From: Cellvibrionaceae bacterium
Lineage (GTDB): Bacteria; Pseudomonadota; Gammaproteobacteria; Pseudomonadales; Cellvibrionaceae
Assembly: GCA_027012915.1 (NCBI GenBank)
Contig: JALUYN010000570.1
Location: 1 to 8,231 of the forward strand
Direction: 5' to 3'
Length of the DNA stretch: 8,231 nt
Part shown: piece by piece, positions 1 through 6,531 of the stretch
How the letters are laid out: each line of letters starts with the position of its first letter
How positions within the stretch are numbered: position 1 is the stretch's first letter
Position numbers and translations under genes: made by a program
The notes under the pieces: model-generated
Told to the model about the DNA's origin: nothing
Seen by the model: only the letters and a program-made list of their open reading frames with translations
Databases searched by the model: none

Positions 1-1300
1 GCGACATGTAGCCGATATGTCGGCGCAAATTGCGATTGTTCGTACCGACCACTTCACCTGCCACCGTCGCACCGCCTGCGGTTAGCGCTACCAGGCCGCA
101 CCAGGCCCGTATCAATGTGGTCTTGCCCGCGCCATTCGGTCCCAGCAGCGCCAGCAACTCTCCGCGCTCAACAGTCAGGGTAATATTGTCGACAGCGATA
201 AAATCGTCGAAGCTGACACTGAGGTTTTTCGTTAGTACACCACTGTGATTGCCATTGGTTGCAAACCCGGTGACAGCTACAGACCCATCTACAGGCGAAT
301 CGGCAACAGGTTTGTGCGCGTCTGCAGCGGATAAGGTGCCCACGCCGGATAAAGAGTCCTCAACGGTAAAAGAGTCTTCAACAGAGAAAGAATCCAGAAC
401 AAACAAATCGTCAAGCTGTGGCTCAGCCGGTTTCACCACGGTGCCAGCCGGCAGCTCGCGCATCGCCTGCAGTTTGAAATCGGCGCTATCGGTAACACAC
501 CGCACACAGTCCGGCAGACGTTGCAGGGAGCGTACCCCCCGCATTTGACGCAATACCGCGGTGATAGTATCCCAATCCACGGATGGTGATTCGACGGTGA
601 TGTTGAAGACCCGCTCCTGAAGGCTTTCAAGCAGTATCGCCGGTGCCGCATCCGCCAGTAACTGACCCTCACGCAATAACATCACGCGATCACAACGCAT
701 GGCCTCATCCATATACGACGTGGCGACAAGGGTGGTGATCTGCTGCTGCCGGAAACGATCCAGCATATCCCATAGCTGGCGCCGCGACAGCGGGTCAACG
801 CCAAGCCCCGGCTCATCTAGAATAAGCAGTTCCGGCTCATGAATCAGGTTGGTACAGAGCGAGAGCTTTTTGCGCATGCCACCGGAAAGCTTGCCAGCAG
901 GCCTTTGCGTAAAGTCAGTTAGGCCCGCCATGCTCAATAACGCATTGCGGTGCGATTGATATAAATTGTCAGGCACATCGCGAATGCGGGCGGCAAACGC
1001 CAGATTCTCCTCCACACTCAGGCGATCATAAAGGGTGAACCCCTGTGACATATAACCGATGCGGGCGGCGATGGCTTTAGACTGCTTGCGCGTATCCAAA
1101 CCAAACACCTGGCAACTGCCCGCACTGGGGTCGAGAATACCCGCCAGCATCTGCAACAAGGTGGTCTTCCCCGCGCCGTCCGAGCCCACTACCCCTACGC
1201 GCTCACCCCGTTGCACGGTAAGATTGATAGCTTCCACCGCGGAGATTTTCCCAAAACGCCGCGTCAGCTCACGAGCTTGGAGAACGGTTGCGTCAGCCAT
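1..1300 (-). CDS. Tandem ABC transporter ATP-binding protein, RbbA/YhiH type (3' end outside window)
   Basis: Energises an ABC-2 type exporter by hydrolysing ATP at the inner face of the cytoplasmic membrane. The 433 visible residues hold one complete nucleotide-binding domain (Walker A GSDGAGKTT 39-47, Q-loop Q86, signature LSGGM 138-142, Walker B LLILDEP 158-164), a Ser/Asp-rich linker (about 300-355), and the start of a second domain (Walker A GPNGAGKTT 387-395, cut just before its Q-loop). Two ATPase domains in one chain plus a YhiI-like fusion protein directly upstream point to the RbbA/YhiH group, whose members often carry a C-terminal ABC-2 permease; whether this one does lies beyond base 1. 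The ATG at 1300 is 6 bases after the fusion-protein stop and has only a weak CGGA upstream, so coupled translation is likely. Domain 1 has Ser195 where the switch histidine is expected. Substrate unknown. Family assignment is firm, subfamily probable. Confidence 0.93.
   Translation of the reverse strand, partial: MADATVLQARELTRRFGKISAVEAINLTVQRGERVGVVGSDGAGKTTLLQMLAGILDPSAGSCQVFGLDTRKQSKAIAARIGYMSQGFTLYDRLSVEENLAFAARIRDVPDNLYQSHRNALLSMAGLTDFTQRPAGKLSGGMRKKLSLCTNLIHEPELLILDEPGLGVDPLSRRQLWDMLDRFRQQQITTLVATSYMDEAMRCDRVMLLREGQLLADAAPAILLESLQERVFNITVESPSVDWDTITAVLRQMRGVRSLQRLPDCVRCVTDSADFKLQAMRELPAGTVVKPAEPQLDDLFVLDSFSVEDSFTVEDSLSGVGTLSAADAHKPVADSPVDGSVAVTGFATNGNHSGVLTKNLSVSFDDFIAVDNITLTVERGELLALLGPNGAGKTTLIRAWCGLVALTAGGATVAGEVVGTNNRNLRRHIGYMS
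351..404 (-). repeat. Three degenerate 18-base tandem repeats in the inter-domain linker
   Basis: Three adjacent 18-base units on the plus strand (351-368, 369-386, 387-404) begin aaagagtcct, aaagagtctt and aaagaatcca and stay in the reading frame of the ABC ATPase. They encode six-residue units such as SVEDSF and TVEDSL in the acidic, serine-rich linker between the two ATPase domains. Units 1 and 2 are clearly related; unit 3 has diverged. Probably a slippage-derived linker expansion without a catalytic role. Confidence 0.7.
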
Positions 1301-1306
1301 GCTGAT

Positions 1307-2269
1307 TCAGTCCGATGGCACTGTTAGCGGGTTCGGCCACGGTTTAGCGGCATCCCAGCGAATCCAGGCATCGGCGGGCATTCCCGGCTTTAACAGCCCC
1401 TCGGGATTATCCAGCGCCAGCGTCACACCGTAGACCATGCGTTGGCGCTCATCCGGCATATGCACATCCCGGGGCGTGAACTGGGCGAAATCGTCGATAC
1501 GGCTGACCCGGCCATTAAATGTTCGACTGAGACCATCGACACGAACAGCGGCCTCATCCGCCAGGTGCAGATGGTTAAGGTCGGCTGCGGATACATAAAC
1601 CTTCAGTTCCAGGCGGCTGAGATCGACAATGACCGCCAGGGGCTGGCCGACGGCAACCACCTCACCGGTTTCCACCGCGCGAATCAACACCACGCCCGAC
1701 AGCGGCGCGGTCACTTCCAGTTTGCCGCGCTGGGATCTGGCCAGCGCCAGCCTGGCGTCGGCCGCCTGTTGTTGGGCTTCCAGGGCGCCGCGCTGGTCTT
1801 GCAACATGTGCAAACGCCCCTGTGCTTCCTTAACGGCGTTCTCTGCCGCATCGATATCCTGCTGCGCAGCCAGCTTTTTCGCCAGCAGTGCACGCACACG
1901 TTCCAACTGACGCTTTGCGGTCTCGGCGTGATGCGACCAGGTATTGCGCTCACTTTCGATGGCGGCGATTTTTTCCTTCAGGGAATCAAGGTCAGCCTGT
2001 GCCGCCCGGATCTGTTCATTGGCATCCTCCGGGTCAATCTCAACCAGCGGGTCTCCCGCCGAGACAGGTTCGCCCTCCACCAGACTGTGCCGTACCACAC
2101 GCCCGCCCCGCTCAGCAGCAAGCTTCACATCCCGCCCTTCGATATGACCGTTACCGTAAACAAACCCTTCGGGTAGCGATGCGCCTTGAGTCAGGAGAAA
2201 CAGGCCGTAGGAAGTAACCGCTACCAGGACTATCACCACGATCGACCAGATCCAGGATGAGCTTTTCAT
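1307..2269 (-). CDS. HlyD/EmrA-family membrane fusion protein, YhiI-like
   Basis: Periplasmic adaptor anchored in the inner membrane, expected to link the ABC exporter encoded just downstream to the outer membrane or an outer-membrane channel. The 320-residue protein has a short cytoplasmic N-terminus, one membrane anchor (about 6-27), a first half-lipoyl segment (about 45-80, with GGRVVR and VEGEPVSAGDPL), a long Ala/Gln/Glu-rich coiled-coil hairpin (about 83-183), the returning lipoyl half (LEVTAPLSGVVL, 184-195), and a beta-barrel region ending in GLLKPGMPADAWI (291-303), all typical of the family. I chose ATG 2269 because GAGG lies 6 bases upstream; a TTG at 2281 would add four residues but would overlap that ribosome-binding site. 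It follows the lycopene-cyclase-like gene by 35 bases and precedes the ATPase by 6. Substrate unknown. Confidence 0.94.
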   Translation of the reverse strand: MKSSSWIWSIVVIVLVAVTSYGLFLLTQGASLPEGFVYGNGHIEGRDVKLAAERGGRVVRHSLVEGEPVSAGDPLVEIDPEDANEQIRAAQADLDSLKEKIAAIESERNTWSHHAETAKRQLERVRALLAKKLAAQQDIDAAENAVKEAQGRLHMLQDQRGALEAQQQAADARLALARSQRGKLEVTAPLSGVVLIRAVETGEVVAVGQPLAVIVDLSRLELKVYVSAADLNHLHLADEAAVRVDGLSRTFNGRVSRIDDFAQFTPRDVHMPDERQRMVYGVTLALDNPEGLLKPGMPADAWIRWDAAKPWPNPLTVPSD

Positions 2270-2275
2270 GATTAT

Positions 2276-2279
2276 CCTC
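2276..2279 (-). promoter_or_regulatory. Ribosome-binding site for the HlyD-family gene
   Basis: GAGG on the minus strand, 6 bases before ATG 2269. It decides the start: an in-frame TTG at 2281 would place this motif inside the coding region. Confidence 0.7.
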
Positions 2280-2304
2280 AATTTCTATTAAAATCTTGCG
2301 ATGG

Positions 2305-3003
2305 TTATTGCGATGTCACGCGCAACCAATGGCGATGCTCATAGAACGCGCTCCACATCCCACCGAGGGAAAACGCAAACAGCAACTCCTCCACCGGTAT
2401 CCCGACAATTTGTATCCCGCTGATATTGGCATGGTTCCAGTACAGGCTGACAAATTCCGGATGTGAAGCCGCCATGGCACTGAAGAACAGAAAATAAAAT
2501 CCGGTAAAAATGAAGGAGCCCTTGATAACGCTGACTAACAAATCCGGCCGACAAAGCACCGTGGCGATGGCGCCACCCAGTAGACTCCACGACGCGGTAT
2601 AAATTGCATTCCAGGAAGTCAGCCATTCCAGACCTAGAAACAGCCAAACGGGTGAACTCAACAAAAACTTGTGATAGCGATGATGCCGGCTGTGCCTTTC
2701 ACATTCTCCCACGGGAAGAAGTTTGTTGTTTCCGAACAAGCCGTAGAGACTGCTTGCCAGACCGCCAACAGCGAAGGAAAAAATTATGCTTTCAAAATCA
2801 AAGCCGGTTTTTTCGCCCAAATCGAGCACAGTAGGCGGAAACCAATAGCTGGGATAGAAAAGCGGTTCCGACAACCCCAAAGGCGCAGTGCCGACGCTCA
2901 TCATCAACATCTTTTTACGTCGTGGTCTTTGCACCACAAACACAACCAGCCAAATCAGCAGCAGGATCAGGCTCCAGAAAAAATAGGTATATTGCATGTC
3001 CAC
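2305..3003 (-). CDS. Polytopic membrane protein resembling the lycopene cyclase domain (CarR/CrtYc-CrtYd type)
   Basis: A 232-residue protein with about six hydrophobic segments (roughly 8-24, 70-90, 116-130, 135-150, 157-177, 203-221). It carries the signature of the small membrane lycopene cyclases of the CarR/CrtYc-CrtYd type, a Pro/Glu membrane motif: IPVEELLFAFSLGGM at 202-216. A matching earlier copy, FDFESIIFSFAVGGL, is at 68-82, preceded by GLSEPLFYPSYWFPP (43-57). The two copies suggest an internal duplication of a half-domain, as in fused cyclases. Those enzymes cyclise lycopene ends in the membrane, but no carotenoid gene is seen here and many family members are uncharacterised, so the substrate is open; another isoprenoid lipid is possible. 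The GTG start at 3003 overlaps the antiporter stop by one base and has AGGGGG 9 bases upstream; ATG 2997 is the alternative. A His/Arg-rich loop is at 102-112. Fold family probable; function not established. Confidence 0.8.
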   Translation of the reverse strand: MDMQYTYFFWSLILLLIWLVVFVVQRPRRKKMLMMSVGTAPLGLSEPLFYPSYWFPPTVLDLGEKTGFDFESIIFSFAVGGLASSLYGLFGNNKLLPVGECERHSRHHRYHKFLLSSPVWLFLGLEWLTSWNAIYTASWSLLGGAIATVLCRPDLLVSVIKGSFIFTGFYFLFFSAMAASHPEFVSLYWNHANISGIQIVGIPVEELLFAFSLGGMWSAFYEHRHWLRVTSQ

Positions 3004-4184
3004 TATCGATTACCCCCTGATTCAGCGAGCCTGGCAAGCGGAGGTATTACTGTGGCCGCGATAGTCGCTGTTGCCAGGGTCATCAGCACTAGCGCTATCA
3101 TGCCATGATGTGACAGATGTCCCTGCTGAAGCCCTACACTGGCAACAACGAGGGCAACCTCTGCCCGTGGCAACAAGGCAAACCCAAGCAGCAAGCATTC
3201 TCGCACTGTCATGACGCCAGCGAGCACCCAGGGTGCAAGCAATTTTCCAATGACTGCAGCAGTAAAGACCCACAGCGCGTAATGGAGTAATCCCTCATCC
3301 TGTAGGTTAATGTCCGTAATCTCCAGCCCAATGGCCAGGAAGAACATAGGAGAAAGAAACTGACTGATTCCAGCAAAATAGCCGCTGTCGGAGGTGTTTC
3401 CATTATTGCCTCCTCCGGCGGCCTGGTCCTTGAAGCCAGCAACAACCGCCCCAGCGACAAAGCCCCCAACTACTGGAGAGAGACCGAATCTCGCTGTTAC
3501 CCAAGCGGACAACATTGCCATCGCAATAGCCATTGACCGCCGGAAAACTATGAATCGATCTACCGAGAAATGTTTAATTAACGCATTGAACACACAAAGA
3601 ATCCCGCTTAATCCCGACAAGACGAGTAGACTCAATAACAGAGAGAACAAAATGACGCTCACACCACCGTCATTGATCAGGCTTGCGTGGGTGATCGACA
3701 ATAAATACATCACCAGAATGTCATCAACAATGGCTGCCGCCAACAGGATTTGCCCCACCCTGCTTTTAAGTACCGATGCATGACTCATCAAAGCGACACT
3801 GAGACCGATACTGGTAGCAGACAGGGCAATACCGACATACAGAGCTTCATCAATATCTTTCGACAGGAAATAGGCGGCGGTGAACCCAGCGACCAGACTG
3901 GTCACAATTCCCGACAAGCCCACTCCGATACCCGGCTTGATAGCAGCGGTAAAGTGTGGCCATTGAATGTTATAACCTGCTGAGAACAGCATTAGTATCA
4001 CCGCGAGCTCAGACAGGGTATGTTCAAGATCACCAAGCTGAATTACCCGGACACCGGCTGGTCCCAGCAAAACACCGACGAAAATAACCACAGCTGCTTG
4101 CGGCAGTTTAAAACGTTCAAACACAGTACCGCAGGCCACCATCAGGAGTGACGCGGTTAAAAACAGGGTCAGGTTAAAGAACAA
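3003..4184 (-). CDS. CPA2-family cation/proton antiporter (KefB/NapA-like membrane domain)
   Basis: Inner-membrane exchanger of Na+ or K+ for protons. The 393 residues are almost wholly hydrophobic, with about 12-13 segments. Family marks are visible: ERFKLPQAAVVIFVGVLLGP near the N-terminus (23-42), ATSIGLS at 123-129 in the unwound transport helix, the paired acidic residues Asp154-Asp155 in AAAIVDDI, a Lys at 314 in GKLLAPW, and PRAEVALV at 339-346. The Asp pair is characteristic of the electrogenic (NapA/NhaA-like) type. There is no C-terminal RCK/TrkA domain, so the regulatory part seen in Kef proteins is absent. The TTG start at 4184 has AAGGAA 7 bases upstream; the frame has a stop at 4203-4205, and the next ATG (residue 15) would cut the first helix. 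It overlaps the next gene by one base. Ion specificity cannot be read from sequence. Confidence 0.92.
   Translation of the reverse strand: MFFNLTLFLTASLLMVACGTVFERFKLPQAAVVIFVGVLLGPAGVRVIQLGDLEHTLSELAVILMLFSAGYNIQWPHFTAAIKPGIGVGLSGIVTSLVAGFTAAYFLSKDIDEALYVGIALSATSIGLSVALMSHASVLKSRVGQILLAAAIVDDILVMYLLSITHASLINDGGVSVILFSLLLSLLVLSGLSGILCVFNALIKHFSVDRFIVFRRSMAIAMAMLSAWVTARFGLSPVVGGFVAGAVVAGFKDQAAGGGNNGNTSDSGYFAGISQFLSPMFFLAIGLEITDINLQDEGLLHYALWVFTAAVIGKLLAPWVLAGVMTVRECLLLGFALLPRAEVALVVASVGLQQGHLSHHGMIALVLMTLATATIAATVIPPLARLAESGGNR
3013..3018 (-). promoter_or_regulatory. Ribosome-binding site for the lycopene-cyclase-like gene, inside the antiporter 3' end
   Basis: AGGGGG on the minus strand lies 9 bases before GTG 3003 and 15 before ATG 2997, favouring the GTG. 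It sits within the last codons of the antiporter, and stop and start share a base (TAGTG), an arrangement typical of translational coupling. Confidence 0.6.
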
Positions 4185-4201
4185 AGTTGATTTCCTTGCA
4201 T
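4169..4201 (-). CDS. Possible 10-codon leader ORF overlapping the antiporter start
   Basis: ATG at 4201 opens a ten-residue frame, MQGNQLCSLT, ending with TGA at 4169-4171, in a different frame from the antiporter whose TTG start (4184) it spans. AAAGGA (4206-4211) lies 4 bases upstream, somewhat close but usable. It could couple or attenuate antiporter translation. An ORF this short can easily arise by chance, and the peptide resembles no leader known to me. Confidence 0.2.
   Translation of the reverse strand: MQGNQLCSLT
4192..4197 (-). promoter_or_regulatory. Ribosome-binding site for the antiporter TTG start
   Basis: AAGGAA on the minus strand, 7 bases before TTG 4184. It supports a non-ATG start, because the frame upstream closes with a TAA at 4203-4205 and contains no ATG. 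Confidence 0.65.
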
Positions 4202-4219
4202 GTTATCCTTTCATTAGTC

Positions 4220-6526
4220 TCACAGGTTTTCATACCGGCTTACGTCAAGCAGCCCTTCACTTTCGCCATTTTTCTGTTTGTAATAGTGCTGTTTGTAATA
4301 GTGCAATCTATCCAAGACTGACCAAATTCTAGGATCAGTTCTGCGGACGCCGTAACGAGCAACCCATTGATCCATACTCTTCGTATCCAAAACCTGTTTA
4401 GCCGCGTCGGCAAACTTGCCGATTTCACTTTGATCAATCCAAAAAATAAAATTGGGATAACTCCCCAGCAATCCATTCACCAACATCAATGTGTCCTCTT
4501 CCGGTATACGGCGATCCTCTTCGCCAAAAATAAATGAGACGTTCGCATGAGCCCTGTTGACAATCATTGAAACAACATTCGTTATATTTCCATGGTCATC
4601 GTGAACCACCACATAACTCAACTCAGGAAGATGACGCAGCCAGCGTGACTGTTTTGCAGACTGGCGGCCCAGGTCTTTAAGTGGAGAGGGTATATTATCT
4701 GTAAAAGACGTAGCACGGTGCGACGAGTGTGCCGACCGAGTGCTGATCATCCTGATCAATTCATTTTTCGGATCTTTGCCGACATAATGAATTACCGCTG
4801 GTGTATCAATCAGCAAATGGGAATGACCATAAAACACCTTTGCCTGCGCCAACGCCCCTCGATACCAATGTTTAAGTATGGGTTCTCTATCGGCAACGGG
4901 TAGAAAGGAGAGAAACAACGCTTCGCTCTCCATCCGTAGATAATCCATGTACATCCGAGTCAGTATTTGATGCGAGACACTGCCAAACACATCGAAGTTA
5001 ACCACTAGATCGTAATAGATACGCTCCAACGTCGGGTAATCAATAACCCAGACTGTATTAGGGCCTTCACCAATGAATCCTTCGGAAACTGAGGCACTGT
5101 CAAAATGCCTGAATACGGTCAATTGCGATATTGAATTGGCATCGCCTTTCCATATTGCTGATAGCGGTAGACCCTTTTTTGTGATTTCATGCGTACGATA
5201 AGCCTCATCACGGTATTCCAGATAGCGCCTGTGCGAATGAAGCCCTTCGTGCCATAAGGTGGCAAATTCCAGAGGGCCTGCCGATGTCGGCGGGAGATCC
5301 AAAAAGGGTATCGCGTTGGCGAGATAGGATTTATCAACCACCGAGAGGTCATACTCCGGCGATAGAAAGGCCACAAAGAAATAGTCGTTGATGACATTCA
5401 GCGCCACCTGTCCACGACAAACCGGCCCCTTGATAAAGGATTCGACGAAAAACCGGACATTGTCCAGCATAAAGCGGTAGCGGGCTTCAGCGGGAATGGC
5501 GCTAAAAGTTAAAAAAGGATTGTTAGCATTGTTTACCGAATAATCCGGTAATTTTTTGACGGCCCATTTCTCTGCAAAAAATATTTCGAACCAGTGTTCC
5601 AAACGTTGTGGCGTCAATGAGAACACGATATGTGTTTTATCCAGTATCGTTTCCATGATGGGAATCAATCGATAATAAAATGCCTCCTCGCCCGGATCAC
5701 TATTGGGACGACGCATCGCTATTTCGTTGGCAGTCAAACCAATTGGTGTTGACGAACGAATGATACGAAAATAATACGACTTCCCACTTTTATCAGAAAT
5801 CGCCAAATGCCCCAAAAACAGATGCTCATACAAATAGCGTGCAACAAGCTTATGGCGAACCGAGCTTTGATTAAAAAACAACTCCCACTGGCGAACTTGT
5901 TCATTGATGTCGGCGGGTAGCGGCATCGGCTTTTCGAAATTAGGATAGCCCTGCTTTATCCAACTCTTCAATACCGCCAGCTCTTGCGGAGGTAAAGGCG
6001 CCATACCATAGGGCATGCCGGCTTCCGGATTGATAGAGAGAAAATCATCTATCTGACTTTTAGTCGAACAGGATAATTCGCGGTTGATATCCAGAGGGAA
6101 ATTTTCAGGTAATTTCCGGCCCGCAGGAAAAGCACTCTGTGATTTTACGTTAATGAGTCTGGCCAGGACATCGCCAGTGTGCTGCGCGCCACCTGTTGAT
6201 GGCATCCCTGACGTTATCACCTCATGGAACCCCAGCCTTCGCCAGTCGGTGACGGATTGACCATCTACAAAAAGCCGTGTGGTGATGTCTTCGGATAGCC
6301 TTGATGGGTTATAAACAGTTTGAGACGTTGCTCCGCGCAAAAGTCCATCGTAGGAGCCGAGTTTCAGTTGACATGGCGCATCATAGCAGCCATGGCAGAC
6401 CACACATCTGGAATCCAAAATTTTCTTTACGTCGGCTGATTTTGGCATCGACGAGCCATCAGCCAAGACGTTGGCAGCAACAGACAAACCAACGACCAAC
6501 TTCACCAGTTTTATTAATAAACACAT
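4220..6526 (-). CDS. cti: Fatty acid cis/trans isomerase (Cti), periplasmic c-type haem protein
   Basis: Converts cis double bonds of membrane-phospholipid acyl chains directly to trans, rigidifying the membrane quickly under solvent, heat or osmotic stress. The 768 residues match the family's usual length (about 770). From ATG 6526 there is a signal peptide with hydrophobic core LVVGLSVAANVLA and a probable cut after Ala22. The covalent haem motif CVVCH (41-45) is followed by GCYDAPCQLKL, a hallmark of Cti; MPYGMAPLPPQELAVLKSWI (171-190) looks like a cytochrome c axial-Met segment. Further on are LWHEGLHSHRRYLEYRDEA (424-442) and a C-terminal region of the usual kind. The ATG is 5 bases after the preceding stop; TTG 6541 and GTG 6535 are in-frame alternatives without a Shine-Dalgarno sequence and would make a less standard signal peptide. 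Near the C-terminus is a perfect in-frame duplication. Parts of the gene look more AT-rich than the ABC genes. Identification is firm. Confidence 0.96.
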   Translation of the reverse strand: MCLLIKLVKLVVGLSVAANVLADGSSMPKSADVKKILDSRCVVCHGCYDAPCQLKLGSYDGLLRGATSQTVYNPSRLSEDITTRLFVDGQSVTDWRRLGFHEVITSGMPSTGGAQHTGDVLARLINVKSQSAFPAGRKLPENFPLDINRELSCSTKSQIDDFLSINPEAGMPYGMAPLPPQELAVLKSWIKQGYPNFEKPMPLPADINEQVRQWELFFNQSSVRHKLVARYLYEHLFLGHLAISDKSGKSYYFRIIRSSTPIGLTANEIAMRRPNSDPGEEAFYYRLIPIMETILDKTHIVFSLTPQRLEHWFEIFFAEKWAVKKLPDYSVNNANNPFLTFSAIPAEARYRFMLDNVRFFVESFIKGPVCRGQVALNVINDYFFVAFLSPEYDLSVVDKSYLANAIPFLDLPPTSAGPLEFATLWHEGLHSHRRYLEYRDEAYRTHEITKKGLPLSAIWKGDANSISQLTVFRHFDSASVSEGFIGEGPNTVWVIDYPTLERIYYDLVVNFDVFGSVSHQILTRMYMDYLRMESEALFLSFLPVADREPILKHWYRGALAQAKVFYGHSHLLIDTPAVIHYVGKDPKNELIRMISTRSAHSSHRATSFTDNIPSPLKDLGRQSAKQSRWLRHLPELSYVVVHDDHGNITNVVSMIVNRAHANVSFIFGEEDRRIPEEDTLMLVNGLLGSYPNFIFWIDQSEIGKFADAAKQVLDTKSMDQWVARYGVRRTDPRIWSVLDRLHYYKQHYYKQKNGESEGLLDVSRYENL
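4274..4303 (-). repeat. Perfect 15-base tandem duplication in the 3' end of cti
   Basis: Two exact copies of ctgtttgtaatagtg (plus strand, 4274-4288 and 4289-4303) sit head to tail in frame, giving the residue pair HYYKQ-HYYKQ (742-751) about 17 residues before the Cti C-terminus. Perfect identity suggests a recent slippage event. Confidence 0.9.
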
Positions 6527-6531
6527 GAAAT

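Noticed and set aside
1442..2176. 244-codon open frame on the plus strand
   Set aside because: Entirely antisense to the HlyD-family gene, whose coiled coil and lipoyl motifs are unmistakable. The plus-strand product has no recognisable domain and is a compositional shadow.
2270..2304. Terminator or promoter in the 35-base gap before the HlyD-family gene
   Set aside because: No hairpin with a T-run and no convincing -35/-10 pair; only an AT-rich stretch and the ribosome-binding site are seen.
2671..3108. 145-codon plus-strand frame across the antiporter/cyclase-like junction
   Set aside because: Antisense to two genes with clear family motifs; the protein is low in recognisable features.
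4185..4219. Terminator after cti
   Set aside because: The 35-base gap has no stem-loop; it holds two Shine-Dalgarno-like purine stretches.
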